Assembly (NCBI RefSeq): GCF_000429325.1
Contig: NZ_KE386885.1
Coordinates: 399,958-463,957, forward strand
Reading direction: 5' to 3'
Source of the DNA: Fundidesulfovibrio putealis DSM 16056
GTDB lineage: Bacteria; Desulfobacterota; Desulfovibrionia; Desulfovibrionales; Desulfovibrionaceae
Length of the DNA: 64,000 nucleotides
A model generated the notes under the pieces. That model did no database searches. It saw only the letters and a list, made by a program, of their open reading frames with translations, and was not told the DNA's origin. Below are positions 44,742-53,452 of this stretch, piece after piece. The stretch's first letter is position 1, and every line of letters starts with the position of its first letter. The translations under genes were made by a program, and so were the position numbers.

Positions 44742-45489
44742 CGCACAACAGCCGGGCGAACAGGCTCAGGGAGCGTTCCTTCCGGGCAACGCGCGGGTGG
44801 TCATGGGCATCGGCATGGCCGGTCCCCAGGAGATGACCGTCAACCAGATCGAGGGTACCAAGGTCCAGGTGCTGGACCAGCAGACCGAGCTGGAATTCTG
44901 GGCCAGGGTGCGCGCCAAGGCCCAGGCCAAGGCCCGCGAGATCCTGAACCAGGCCATGGCCGAGGGCGAGCTCATCAAGGAGCAGGCCCGCCAGGAGGGC
45001 CTGGCCCAGGGAATGGCCGACGCCCGTCAGTCCTGCCAGCTCGAGCTTGAAGGGCTGGGCGGCACCATGGCCGCAATGCTTGACGGCCTGGAAGCCGAGC
45101 GCCGCAACCTCTGGACCAGGCACCGTCAGGAATTCGCCGCCCTGCTCAAACTTTCCGTCGAGAAAACCCTGCACACCGAGCTCTCCGAGCGCCGCCAGGA
45201 AATCCTCGGCAACCTGATGGATCAGGCCATCGAGCTCCTGGACACCCGCGCCGGGTTCACCGTGCTGGTGCACCCCGGCGACGAGGAGTCCGCCGCACAG
45301 ATCCTGGAGGAGGCCAAGCGGCTGCATCCCGCACTGGGCGCGTGGCGCATCAAGGGCGATCCGGCCATGACTCCCGGCGGCGTGCGCCTGGAATCCGAGG
45401 CCGGCGTGGTGGACAACACTCTCGACACCCGCTTCGAGCAGATCTCCGACCTGCTGGAGCGCGTGGAATTCTCGGACCCGCAGCCATGA
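44728..45489 (+). CDS. fliH: flagellar export apparatus protein FliH
   Basis: From ATG at 44728 (MSSSDAQQPGEQAQGAFLPG) the product has 253 residues and overlaps the fliG 3' end by 14 bp. A long helical middle (FWARVRAKAQAKAREILNQA onward, rich in Ala, Glu and Gln) is followed by the conserved C-terminal domain with FTVLVHPGDEESAAQIL and GGVRLESEAGVVDNTLDTRF. FliH binds the FliI ATPase as a dimer and holds it at the export gate. Its TGA overlaps the fliI ATG (ATGA), which implies coupled translation. Confidence 0.92.
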   Translation: MSSSDAQQPGEQAQGAFLPGNARVVMGIGMAGPQEMTVNQIEGTKVQVLDQQTELEFWARVRAKAQAKAREILNQAMAEGELIKEQARQEGLAQGMADARQSCQLELEGLGGTMAAMLDGLEAERRNLWTRHRQEFAALLKLSVEKTLHTELSERRQEILGNLMDQAIELLDTRAGFTVLVHPGDEESAAQILEEAKRLHPALGAWRIKGDPAMTPGGVRLESEAGVVDNTLDTRFEQISDLLERVEFSDPQP

Positions 45490-46796
45490 CCCTGGACGCC
45501 CCGGCCTGCCTCTCCCTTCTGGACGAACTGGACCCCGTGCGCACCTTCGGCAAGGTGAGCAAGGTGGTGGGCCTGATCGCGGAAGGCAAGGGCATCAAGG
45601 CCCCCCTGGGCGCTGTGTGCCGCCTCATGTCCGGCGACGGCAAGGGCGTTCCCGCCGAAGTGGTCGGCTTCCGCGACGACTCCTGCCTGCTCATGCCCTA
45701 CGGCGAACTGCGCGGCGTGAGCCAGGGCTGTCTGATCCAGAACACCGCCACTCCGCCGCTTTTGCCCGTGGGCAACCGCTTCCTGGGCCGCGTCATCGAC
45801 GCCTTCGGCGAACCCATCGACAACAAAGGCCCCATCGACCCGCGCCGCTACTATCCGCTCTACGGCGAGCCCCCAAGCCCCCTGTCGCGCCCGCGCATCA
45901 CCGAGCCCATGGACGTCGGTGTGCGCGCCATCAACGGCCTTCTCACCCTGGGCAAGGGCCAGCGCGTGGGCATCATGGCCGGGTCGGGCGTCGGCAAGTC
46001 CACGCTCATGGGCATGATCGCCAGAAACACCAAGGCTGACGTGAACGTCATCGGGCTTATCGGCGAGCGCGGTCGCGAGGTGCTGGAATTCATCGAGAAG
46101 GACCTGGGGCCGGAGGGCATGGCCCGCTCGGTGCTGGTGGTGGCCACCTCGGACCAGAGCCCGCTCGTGCGCATGCGCGCCGCCTACGCGGCCACGGCCA
46201 TGGCCGAATTCTTCCGCGACCAGGGCAAGGACGTGATCCTCATGATGGACTCCGTCACCCGTTTCGCCATGGCCGGGCGCGAAGTTGGGCTGGCCGCTGG
46301 CGAGCCGCCCACCACCAGGGGCTACACCCCGTCCGTGTTCGCGCACCTGCCCAAGTTGTTGGAACGTGCGGGGAGGAACAATCTGGGCTCCATCACCGGC
46401 ATCTACACGGTGCTCGTGGACGGCGACGACTTCAACGAGCCCATCGCGGACTCCACCCGCTCCATTCTGGACGGGCACATCGTGCTGACGCGCGATCTTG
46501 CCGACCAGGGGCACTTCCCGGCCATCGATGTGCTCCGGAGCGTCAGCCGACTGAGAAGCGACGTTGCCCCCAAGGAGGCCGTGGCCGCCGGGCGGAACTT
46601 CATCCGCATGCTGGCCACGTATAAGCGCGTGGAAGACATGGTGAATATCGGCGCGTACCAGGCGGGCGCTAGCGCGGAGATCGATCAGGCCTTGCAGATG
46701 ATCGGCCCCATCCGCAACTATCTCCAACAACAGGTCCACGAGGCCGAGACCCTGGAGGGGAGCTTCGGGGCGCTTCAGGCGCTGGTGGGAGGATAG
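45486..46796 (+). CDS. fliI: flagellum-specific export ATPase FliI
   Basis: The ATG at 45486 lies in the ATGA overlap with fliH and gives 436 residues. F1-beta-like motifs are clear: Walker A GIMAGSGVGKSTLMGMIARN, Walker B VILMMDSVTRFAMA, and the arginine finger region SVSRLRSDVAPKE. The substrate-unfolding ATPase energises export of rod, hook and filament proteins. It is the last gene of the operon in this window. fliJ does not follow. Confidence 0.95.
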   Translation: MTLDAPACLSLLDELDPVRTFGKVSKVVGLIAEGKGIKAPLGAVCRLMSGDGKGVPAEVVGFRDDSCLLMPYGELRGVSQGCLIQNTATPPLLPVGNRFLGRVIDAFGEPIDNKGPIDPRRYYPLYGEPPSPLSRPRITEPMDVGVRAINGLLTLGKGQRVGIMAGSGVGKSTLMGMIARNTKADVNVIGLIGERGREVLEFIEKDLGPEGMARSVLVVATSDQSPLVRMRAAYAATAMAEFFRDQGKDVILMMDSVTRFAMAGREVGLAAGEPPTTRGYTPSVFAHLPKLLERAGRNNLGSITGIYTVLVDGDDFNEPIADSTRSILDGHIVLTRDLADQGHFPAIDVLRSVSRLRSDVAPKEAVAAGRNFIRMLATYKRVEDMVNIGAYQAGASAEIDQALQMIGPIRNYLQQQVHEAETLEGSFGALQALVGG

Positions 46797-46801
46797 GGGG
46801 A

Positions 46802-46834
46802 GGAGACGGAGAGAGACGGAGAGAGACGGAGAGA
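46802..46834 (+). repeat. short tandem repeat, 10-bp unit
   Basis: The unit GAGAGACGGA (slightly varied in the first copy) occurs three times in a row directly after fliI. It is purine-rich on the plus strand and has no coding role. Such repeats may vary in copy number between strains. Confidence 0.7.
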
Positions 46835-46843
46835 AGATTCGGA

Positions 46844-46882
46844 GCCTCCGGCGGCCAAAGGGACCAGTCCCTTTGGAATCCC
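46844..46882 (+). repeat. dispersed intergenic repeat, copy 1
   Basis: GCCTCCGGCGGCCAAAGGGA is followed by CCAGTCCCTTTGGAATCCC. The core AAAGGGA/TCCCTTT forms a hairpin. A near-identical sequence lies at 55195-55233 and an inverted relative at 62050-62085, all after stop codons. Confidence 0.65.
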
Positions 46883-46952
46883 CTACCGCTTCGCGTCTTG
46901 GACGGCTGGTTTGAGTTAAGGCGTCAGGCCCTGGGGTGAAGGCGCTGGGGAG

Positions 46953-46989
46953 AAAACCTAAAATAACGAGGGTCGTTATTTTAGGTTTT
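46953..46989 (+). terminator. terminator of the flagellar operon
   Basis: Seventeen-base perfect arms AAAACCTAAAATAACGA (46953-46969) and TCGTTATTTTAGGTTTT (46973-46989) close a three-base loop, and TTGTTTT follows. It lies 157 bp after the fliI stop. The stem is symmetrical and may also stop transcription from the convergent lipoprotein gene. Confidence 0.85.
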
Positions 46990-47047
46990 GTTGTTTTCGT
47001 GAAATAGAGCCGGAGGATGCAACGGCAGGCCATCCCCGAAGCCGAGC

Positions 47048-47377
47048 CTACTCCGGGTACAACGTCCGGCAGTAGCGCTGGCACCAGTCGTTGCCCGAGG
47101 CGATGACGCCTGAGCAGCCGCCTGTGTGGTTCTGCTCGATCAGGCGCTTGCGGACGTCCACGCATCCCTTCAGGCAGGTGGCGAGATCCTTCTGGGGCTT
47201 GCCAACGGCGTCCATGTACTGCGCGCACACGCCAACACTGTCGCAGAATCCCCGGCGGTTGCTGGCAGAGTGGCAGAAGCCCAGGAATTCCGATTCGGTC
47301 ATGGGGGCGCGCTGGATGCAGCCGTCCAGCAGGCAGCAGGAGATGAGCAAAGCGAACAGGAGAGCGGAGCGGTTCAT
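47048..47377 (-). CDS. small cysteine-rich lipoprotein
   Basis: From ATG at 47377 (MNRSALLFALLISCCLLDGC) the product has 109 residues. The hydrophobic segment ends in the lipobox LLDGC, so Cys20 is the likely lipid-modified residue. The mature part has about eight further cysteines (FCHSASNRRGFCDSVGVC, CLKGCVDV, GGCSG, CQRYCR), which suggests disulfides or metal binding in the periplasm. I do not recognise a family. The longer frame to 47425 is rejected because it lacks a signal-peptide start. Confidence 0.75.
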   Translation of the reverse strand: MNRSALLFALLISCCLLDGCIQRAPMTESEFLGFCHSASNRRGFCDSVGVCAQYMDAVGKPQKDLATCLKGCVDVRKRLIEQNHTGGCSGVIASGNDWCQRYCRTLYPE

Positions 47378-47687
47378 GGTCTGGGTTGTCCTTTGGTTGA
47401 GCGGCAGGTGGCGTTGTTCCGGCACGGCGCAGCGGAACTACCGCGAATTCTCATCCGTTTCGGCGTGGAGCGCAAGCCTGTTCTTCCCGGCCCGCTTGCC
47501 CGGTGCAGCGCATGGTTCGCCTGGAGTGGACATGCTTGAAGTTCTCGAAGCCGTCCTATCCATCTTGGCATTGCCCGGACAGGCAGTCAGGAATACGGAC
47601 GGGGATGCGTGGAATATCCCGGACGCGGCTTGCGCGAAGCGCGCCGTATGGGTATCGGGATGGAAGAATTCCCCAGGGAGGCCTCAC
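47378..47687. other. 310-bp intergenic region
   Basis: It lies between the divergent lipoprotein and flavodiiron genes and must hold both promoters. I see no sigma-54 element, palindrome or small gene that can be supported. A ribosome-binding site (AGGGAGG) lies just before 47688. Confidence 0.4.
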
Positions 47688-48881
47688 ATGCTCAAGAAGA
47701 TCACGGACCGGGTCAGCTACGTCGGCAAGATAGACTGGGAACTGCGCCGGTTTCACGGCGACGAATACAGCACGCATCACGGATCGTCGTACAATTCGTA
47801 TCTGGTGCGGGGCGCCAAGACCGCGCTGATCGATACGGTCTGGGCTCCCTTCGCCGGGGAGTTCATGGACAATCTTACGCGCGAGGGGGTGCTGGAGAAA
47901 ATCGACTACGTGATCTCCAACCATGCCGAGCCCGACCACAGCGGGGCCATGCCGCTGCTCATGAAGGCCCGCCCGGAGTTGCCCGTGTACTGCACGGCCA
48001 ACGGCGTGAAGACCTTGAAGGGCATGTACCACCAGGACTGGAACTTCCAGGTGGTGAAGACCGGCGACACCCTGGACCTGGGCGAGGGTCTGACCCTGAC
48101 CTTCGTGGAGGCCCCCATGCTCCACTGGCCCGACACCATGTTCAGCTACCTCTCCGGGGAGAACATCCTGTTCTCCAACGACGCCTTCGGCCAGCACCTG
48201 GCCAGCGAGACCCTCTACAACGACACCGTTGACCAGTGCGAGCTGTTCCAGGAGGCCCTGAAATACTACGCCAACATCCTGACCCCCTTCAGCAAGCTAG
48301 TGACGAAAAAGATTAACGACGTGCTGGCGCTGAACCTGCCCCTGTCGCTCATCTGCCCCAGCCACGGGGTGATCTGGAGAAAGGACCTGACCAGCATCGT
48401 GGAAGCCTACCTCAAGTGGGCGGACGACTACCAGGAAGATCAGGCCGTGGTGGTCTACGACACCATGTGGAACGCCACACGGCGCATGGCCGAGGCCGTG
48501 GCCCAGGGCATGCGGGAGGAAAGGCCCGGCATGACCGTGAAGTGCCTGAGCGCCTCCAAGTGCGACGTGAACGACCTGATCTCCGAGGTGTTCAAGTCCA
48601 AGGCCGTGGTAGTGGGCTCGCCCACCTTCAACAAGGGCATCCTGCGCTCCATCGCGGCGGTGCTGGAGGAGATGCGCGGCCTGGCCTTCAAGAAGAAAAA
48701 GGGCGCAGCGTTTGGCGCATACGGCTGGAGCGGCGAATCCGTGAAGATGATCGAGGCAGGGCTGGCGGAGGCCGGGCTTGAACTGGCCGCGCCAGGGCTC
48801 AAGATGCTCTGGAACCCGGACAACGGCGGCCTGGACCAGTGCCGCGAATTCGGGCGCTCCGTGGCTGCGACGCTGTCCTGA
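47688..48881 (+). CDS. flavodiiron protein (rubredoxin:oxygen oxidoreductase type)
   Basis: The product has 397 residues. The N-terminal beta-lactamase-like domain carries the diiron ligands (SNHAEPDHSGAMPLLM, EAPMLHWPDTMF, FSNDAFGQH, CPSHGVIWR). The C-terminal flavodoxin domain binds FMN (VVYDTMWNATRRMAEAVAQG, SPTFNKGI, AYGWSGESVKM). Enzymes of this class reduce oxygen to water, or nitric oxide to nitrous oxide, with electrons from rubredoxin. In an anaerobe they protect oxygen-sensitive proteins, which here would include nitrogenase. No rubredoxin gene adjoins it. Confidence 0.94.
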   Translation: MLKKITDRVSYVGKIDWELRRFHGDEYSTHHGSSYNSYLVRGAKTALIDTVWAPFAGEFMDNLTREGVLEKIDYVISNHAEPDHSGAMPLLMKARPELPVYCTANGVKTLKGMYHQDWNFQVVKTGDTLDLGEGLTLTFVEAPMLHWPDTMFSYLSGENILFSNDAFGQHLASETLYNDTVDQCELFQEALKYYANILTPFSKLVTKKINDVLALNLPLSLICPSHGVIWRKDLTSIVEAYLKWADDYQEDQAVVVYDTMWNATRRMAEAVAQGMREERPGMTVKCLSASKCDVNDLISEVFKSKAVVVGSPTFNKGILRSIAAVLEEMRGLAFKKKKGAAFGAYGWSGESVKMIEAGLAEAGLELAAPGLKMLWNPDNGGLDQCREFGRSVAATLS

Positions 48882-49008
48882 GGCGAGGGGAGGGGGGGCC
48901 GGGGCTGCTCGGCCTCTGTGCGGGAAAGCGGGGCGGTAGCCGGTGAGTGCGGCCCCGCCCAGTCAGTGGCGCGCGCGGGCTGCCTCCGCGACGGGCAAGG
49001 CCGTCGGG

Positions 49009-49299
49009 TCAGTCCTGCGGGAGGCGCATCCGCAGGTCTTCGATGAGCCGCGTCAGCCCCTCCACGTTGCCGTAGCGGGAGTCGTAGCCCTTGAGCAGCG
49101 GGACCAGGTGGCTGTAATTTCGCTGGATGAAATAGTAATCGTAGACCCGCTGGGCCATGTACTCCAGCAGGAAACGGATGTGCACCTCGCCTGGGTCGGG
49201 CGCTTTGCGCCGCTTCCAGGAGGAGAACTCCAGCAGCCAGCGCAGGGTCTCCGCGTCGATGGAGTCCATCTCCGTGAGCAGTTTCGCCTCGATGCTCAT
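49009..49299 (-). CDS. conserved hypothetical protein
   Basis: From ATG at 49299 (MSIEAKLLTEMDSIDAETLR) the product has 96 residues, helical and without signal peptide. Aromatic-rich VHIRFLLEYMAQRVYDYYFI and the C-terminal VEGLTRLIEDLRMRLPQD are the striking parts. The longer frame to 49446 has non-coding composition. It lies convergent to the flavodiiron gene and 340 bp from the divergent nfeD-like gene. I cannot assign a function. Confidence 0.6.
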   Translation of the reverse strand: MSIEAKLLTEMDSIDAETLRWLLEFSSWKRRKAPDPGEVHIRFLLEYMAQRVYDYYFIQRNYSHLVPLLKGYDSRYGNVEGLTRLIEDLRMRLPQD

Positions 49300-49640
49300 G
49301 TGGCCCGATGTCCTTATGCCGCGCCGTGCGCGGTGGGGAGATGTCGCCGGGGCCGTGAAAGAGTCTGGCGCGCGGGCGATGCGTCTCCCGGAGTGTCGGC
49401 AAGGTCCGTCTCCGGGAAAGAATGACGCTTTCTGCATACCCGCCAAGGAGTCTTTTGCGCAAGCCGCATTTCAATACCCTCCTGCCTCAGTCGAGTTTTG
49501 GGGGCGCATGACGCGTTCCTGCTGGCACATGGCGCAGGGCTCGTGCTATGCTGCGTCTGTCGCGTGTCTGATGGCGGCGCACGGCCCGGCCCTGCGCCAT
49601 GAAGCGGGCATGTCATGCAAAGCATCATGAGGAGTATCCG

Positions 49641-50093
49641 ATGATCTGGTCGCCTCCCGTCCTGTGGACCGTCGCCGGTCTGGCCCTTATCGCCCTGGAA
49701 GCGCTGGTTCCGGGGCTGGTCATCATGTTTTTCGGGGTCGGCGCGCTGATAACGGCCCTGGCCTGCCTGCTGCTGGATCTGTCCTGGGCGGCGCAGGTGG
49801 TGCTCTTTGCGAGCGCTTCCGTCCTGAGCCTTCTCACCCTGCGCGGCACGCTCGCCAAGGTGTTCCAGGGCCGCCAGCGCCAGGACCAGGAGCAGGTGGA
49901 GAGCATTGATTCACTGGTGGGGGCCGACGCCGTGGTCACCGAGGCCGTCGAGGCCGGTGGGACCGGGCGGGTGAAGCTGCGCGGCTCCTTCTATACGGCC
50001 ACCTCGGACGAGGCGCTTGCCGTCGGCCAGCGGGTGTGCGTGGTCGCGGATTCCGGCGGGGACCATTCGCTTCTGACCGTGGAGAAAAAGTAA
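49641..50093 (+). CDS. NfeD-like membrane protein
   Basis: The ATG at 49641 with GAGGAG upstream gives 150 residues. Three membrane helices fill residues 5-75 (LWTVAGLALIALEALVPGLV, IMFFGVGALITALACLLLDL, AAQVVLFASASVLSLLTLRG). An OB-fold domain follows (SLVGADAVVTEAVEAGGTGR). Short NfeD proteins work with SPFH proteins in membrane microdomain organisation and protein quality control. The next gene encodes such an SPFH protein and begins 17 bp later, so the two form an operon. Confidence 0.88.
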   Translation: MIWSPPVLWTVAGLALIALEALVPGLVIMFFGVGALITALACLLLDLSWAAQVVLFASASVLSLLTLRGTLAKVFQGRQRQDQEQVESIDSLVGADAVVTEAVEAGGTGRVKLRGSFYTATSDEALAVGQRVCVVADSGGDHSLLTVEKK

Positions 50094-50110
50094 CCGATAT
50101 GGAGGTTTCC

Positions 50111-51019
50111 ATGCTGATAGTCGCCATGAGTTTCGCGGGGCTGGTCCTGCTGCTGCTTCTGTTGTCGGTCACGGTGGTGCCCCAGCAGAGCGCCTACATC
50201 GTGGAGCGCCTGGGCAAGTACAGCCGGACCCTTGAAGCGGGATTCCACGTCCTGTTTCCCCTGATCGACCGGGTGGGCTACAAGTTCTCCTTCAAGGAAG
50301 AGGTGATCGACACCCCGGCCCAGCCCTGCATCACCAAGGACAACGTCACCGTGCACGTGGACGGGCTGGTGTACATCAAGGTGAACGATCCCAGGCTCGC
50401 GGCCTACGGCATCGCCAACTACCGCACCGCCGCAACCCAGCTGGCCCAGACCTCGCTGCGCTCGTCCATCGGCAAGATCACCCTGGACAAGACCTTCGAG
50501 GAGCGCGAGCTGATAAACGCCGAGGTGGTCAAGGCCGTGGACGAGGCGGCCATGGGCTGGGGCGTGAAGGTGCTGCGCTTCGAGATTAAGGACATCGCCC
50601 CGCCCGAATCCGTGAAAAACGCCATGGAAGCCCAGATGACCGCCGAGCGGGAGAAGCGCGCCCAGATCGCCCTGGCCGAGGGCCAGAAGCAGAGCGCCAT
50701 CAACATCTCGGAGGGCCTCAAGCAGCAGGCGATCAACATCTCCGAGGGCGACAAGCAGCGCCAGATCAACGAGGCCGAGGGCCGCTCCAAGCAGATCGAG
50801 CTGGTGGCCATGGCCACGGCCAACGGTATCCGGCAGGTGGCCGAGGCCCTGGGCGCGGAGGGCGGGCTGACTGCAGCCAACCTGCGCGTGGCCGAGCAGT
50901 ACGTGGACGCCTTCGGCAAGATGGCCAAGGAATCCACCACCATGCTCATCCCGCAGAACATGGCCGACGTGGCCGGGATGATCGCCACGGCCATGCAAAC
51001 CATAAAGAAGACCGGGTAG
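50111..51019 (+). CDS. SPFH/band-7 (stomatin-like, QmcA-type) membrane protein
   Basis: GGAGG five bases upstream favours ATG at 50111 over the one at 50099. The 302-residue product has one N-terminal helix (LIVAMSFAGLVLLLLLLSVT), the band-7 domain (VVPQQSAYIVERLGKYSRTL) and a coiled coil with the QSAINISEGLKQQAINISEG repeats of stomatin-like proteins. These oligomerise at the inner membrane, often with FtsH-type proteases and NfeD. Confidence 0.92.
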   Translation: MLIVAMSFAGLVLLLLLLSVTVVPQQSAYIVERLGKYSRTLEAGFHVLFPLIDRVGYKFSFKEEVIDTPAQPCITKDNVTVHVDGLVYIKVNDPRLAAYGIANYRTAATQLAQTSLRSSIGKITLDKTFEERELINAEVVKAVDEAAMGWGVKVLRFEIKDIAPPESVKNAMEAQMTAEREKRAQIALAEGQKQSAINISEGLKQQAINISEGDKQRQINEAEGRSKQIELVAMATANGIRQVAEALGAEGGLTAANLRVAEQYVDAFGKMAKESTTMLIPQNMADVAGMIATAMQTIKKTG

Positions 51020-51031
51020 CGTCGGGTTGGA

Positions 51032-51164
51032 GAAAAACATGAAGGGCTTGCACAACTCGTAGCTGGGGAACGCCTCCGGAGTCCATATCGTTACCGACTT
51101 GGCCTCCTGTTCGGGTGTCGGCTGGCGATGGATTGTGCAAGAGCCTCACATGAACATGTTTTTC
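51032..51164. repeat. 133-bp sequence with terminal inverted repeats (MITE-like)
   Basis: The left end GAAAAACATG ... GGGCTTGCACAA (51032-51055) matches the inverted right end (51133-51164), in which TTGTGCAAG and CATGTTTTTC stand eight bases further apart. The inner 77 bp do not encode protein. It lies between two convergent genes. A miniature transposable element or a large terminator-like structure are both possible. Confidence 0.45.
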
Positions 51165-51223
51165 AAAATGAAAAGAGCAGGGTCTCCGTGTTTGACCGCC
51201 TGTCGACGTGACCGCTCACGCGT

Positions 51224-51871
51224 TTACTCCTGTGGGCCGAAAAAGAAGGGGCTCCCCTGGACCTGCGCGTCGTCCAGCAGGGCCAGCAGGCCCCGGGGGG
51301 AGCGCAGGTCCCAGCTGTGCAGGGGAGGGGAGACCTGTTTCAGGAAATCCTCCAGCCAGCCGGGAGTCATGTCCTCCGCGGGCACGCCGCTCAGAGACGC
51401 CAGCACCCGAAGGCCCTGCAGGCGAATCTCCGGGTCGGGGAACGGGATGTCGGCGCGGCGCAGCTCCCAGACGTTGCCGCCGTCCCGGCAGGGAGCGCCG
51501 AAGATGTGGAACTGGCGGCAGGCCAGGAACCTGTCGGCATAGACCGAGCAGGTGGAGTCGAGAAGAAAGGGGCATTCCCCGTCCTTCCGCCCGCGCAGCC
51601 GCGCGAGAACCAGGCCGCGTACGGGGCCGGGGGTGCGCTCCAGCAGATGCGTGAGGGCCGCGCCCACTTCCGGGGCGCTCACGGGGATGACGCTTTCCCG
51701 GCAGCACTGGTCGCAGCCGGGGCGGCAGGCCAGGCCCGCTCCGCCGGGGCCTTCCGCATGCGCCATGCGGGCGATGCCCAGCCTTGCGGCGGCGTCCAGC
51801 AAGGCCTGGGCCTTTCGTATGCCTGTCAGCCAGGATTTGGGGGGTTGCCCCGTTTGCAGCCCTGATTCCAT
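51224..51871 (-). CDS. YkgJ-type cysteine-cluster protein
   Basis: The ATG at 51871 gives 215 residues. A conserved CxxxCDQCC-type cluster (ACRPGCDQCCRESVIP) is followed by PFLLDSTCSVYADRFLACRQ and GAPCRD. This is the pattern of the zinc/iron-chelating UPF0153/YkgJ family, whose function is unknown. The C-terminal 70 residues are variable. The frame from 51979 adds a basic segment without coding character and is rejected as a start. Confidence 0.8.
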   Translation of the reverse strand: MESGLQTGQPPKSWLTGIRKAQALLDAAARLGIARMAHAEGPGGAGLACRPGCDQCCRESVIPVSAPEVGAALTHLLERTPGPVRGLVLARLRGRKDGECPFLLDSTCSVYADRFLACRQFHIFGAPCRDGGNVWELRRADIPFPDPEIRLQGLRVLASLSGVPAEDMTPGWLEDFLKQVSPPLHSWDLRSPRGLLALLDDAQVQGSPFFFGPQE

Positions 51872-52100
51872 AGAAATTCTCCAGAATCGAGTCAGCTGCG
51901 GACGCGGGAGCGGGAAGGCGGTGACGGCCCCGCGCGCTATGCGGAGCGTCTCCTTCCGATGCCGCCGGGACGTGCGCATGAGAAACAGATGTCAGGTGTG
52001 GACGGCGTTGCCGACAGGGCGGCCCGTGGCCTGCCCCTGCCGTTGTCCTGCGCGTCGCCGGGCGCAGTTCGCCATGTGTCGGAGTTGTCTCGCAGGGGGC

Positions 52101-52451
52101 TCAGCCCTTGGGCAGCTCCTCGGTCTGGATCTTGTGCACCGTGGACCAGATGGTGAACATGGCGCGCAGATAGTCCGCCGAGGCCCCGGATTCGGCCATG
52201 GCGTCCTTGAAGGAGTTGTAGTCCAGGGACATGGCCTCTTCCAGCATCACCTGCCCCCAGAGGCTTTTGGGAATCTGGATGCGGAACCTGTAGTCCGCCT
52301 CGGGAAATACCAGGATCTCGGACTCGATGGAATGGCGGGCCATGAGCCCCTCCAGGTGTTCGCGCTTCCTGGCGCGGATGGCCACGTCTTCCGGCTGGCA
52401 GAATTTCGTCGCGGCTACGGAGAAGAATCCGTCCCTGGTAAAAATCCACAT
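52101..52451 (-). CDS. conserved hypothetical protein
   Basis: The product has 116 residues, cytosolic, with MWIFTRDGFFSVAATKFCQP at the start, KREHLEGLMARHSIESEILV and a helical end. The style (a short WIFTRDGFFS start plus a central ADYRFRIQIPK strand) is that of a small conserved family that I can describe but not name. It lies divergent to the metal-dependent hydrolase gene at 52591. Confidence 0.6.
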   Translation of the reverse strand: MWIFTRDGFFSVAATKFCQPEDVAIRARKREHLEGLMARHSIESEILVFPEADYRFRIQIPKSLWGQVMLEEAMSLDYNSFKDAMAESGASADYLRAMFTIWSTVHKIQTEELPKG

Positions 52452-52590
52452 GCTCTTGGTCTCCTGGGCCTGGGTCGTTCAGGCGGCCAGTGCATCGGTA
52501 CGGACTACACGGGTTGGGTTGAAAGGTGGAACGCGCCGGGCTCTTGCGTGCGTGGCCGCGCTTGGGCATGGTGAAAAAAAGGAGGCCGCC

Positions 52591-53322
52591 ATGAAGAACG
52601 TAGTCGCCTTGTTCGCCGCCGTCCTGTTGTCCTTTTCCGCCCGGGCAGCGCTGGCCCTGACCGTGGACGCCCTGCCCACATCCGGGGGGGAGCTGAAGAT
52701 AGGCCTCGTCGGCCATGGCTCCCTCTACTTCGAATACCAGGGGAAGATAATCCAGGTGGACCCGTGGAGCAAGGTCGGAGACTACGCCTCCCTGCCCAAG
52801 GCGGACCTTGTGCTCATCACCCATGAGCACCGCGACCATCTCGACCCCGACGCAATGGCCCTGACGGCCAAGCCGGGAGCGCCCGTGGTGGCCAACGTCA
52901 CGGCAGGCCCCAAGATTCCCGGCGCGAAAATCCTCAAGAACGGCGAATCGGCAGAAGTGGCCGGATTTCGCATCCAGGCCGTTCCGGCCTACAACGTGGC
53001 ACACCGCAGGCCCGAGGGGCAGCATTACCACCCCAAGGGAGAAGGAAACGGCTACGTGATAACCTTCGGCGACAAACGCGTGTATGTGGCGGGCGACACC
53101 GAGGACGTGCCGGAGATGGCCGCCATCGAGAACGTGGACGTGGCCTTCCTGCCCATGAACCTGCCCTACACCATGACCCCGGAGATGGTGTCCAAGGCCG
53201 CGCGCATGCACAAGCCCAAGGTGCTCTACCCGTACCACACCGGGGAGACCGACGTGACGCTCCTGCCGCCTCTGCTGGCGGACTCGCCCTGGATCGAGGT
53301 GCGCCTGCGACCCATGAAGTAG
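52591..53322 (+). CDS. exported metallo-beta-lactamase-fold hydrolase
   Basis: From ATG at 52591 (AGGAGG six bases before) the product has 243 residues. A signal peptide is visible (VVALFAAVLLSFSARAALA). The fold shows VGHGSLYFEYQGKIIQVDPW, the metal motif THEHRDHLDPDAM (HxHxDH with H to E at the second place: HEHRDH), and YVAGDTEDVPEM. It is like the UlaG/YcfU-type metal-dependent hydrolases but located in the periplasm. The substrate is unknown. Confidence 0.85.
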   Translation: MKNVVALFAAVLLSFSARAALALTVDALPTSGGELKIGLVGHGSLYFEYQGKIIQVDPWSKVGDYASLPKADLVLITHEHRDHLDPDAMALTAKPGAPVVANVTAGPKIPGAKILKNGESAEVAGFRIQAVPAYNVAHRRPEGQHYHPKGEGNGYVITFGDKRVYVAGDTEDVPEMAAIENVDVAFLPMNLPYTMTPEMVSKAARMHKPKVLYPYHTGETDVTLLPPLLADSPWIEVRLRPMK

Positions 53323-53452
53323 CCCGGCTGCGGCACGGGCCGCACGCAGGACTTGACGCGAGGCGTCCCAAGAGGGCAGGGCAGTGCGTCCCGATGTTTC
53401 GGGCCGCTTGGAATCCGTACGCCGCTCCGGGCGGCCCGCAAGGATCATCACC

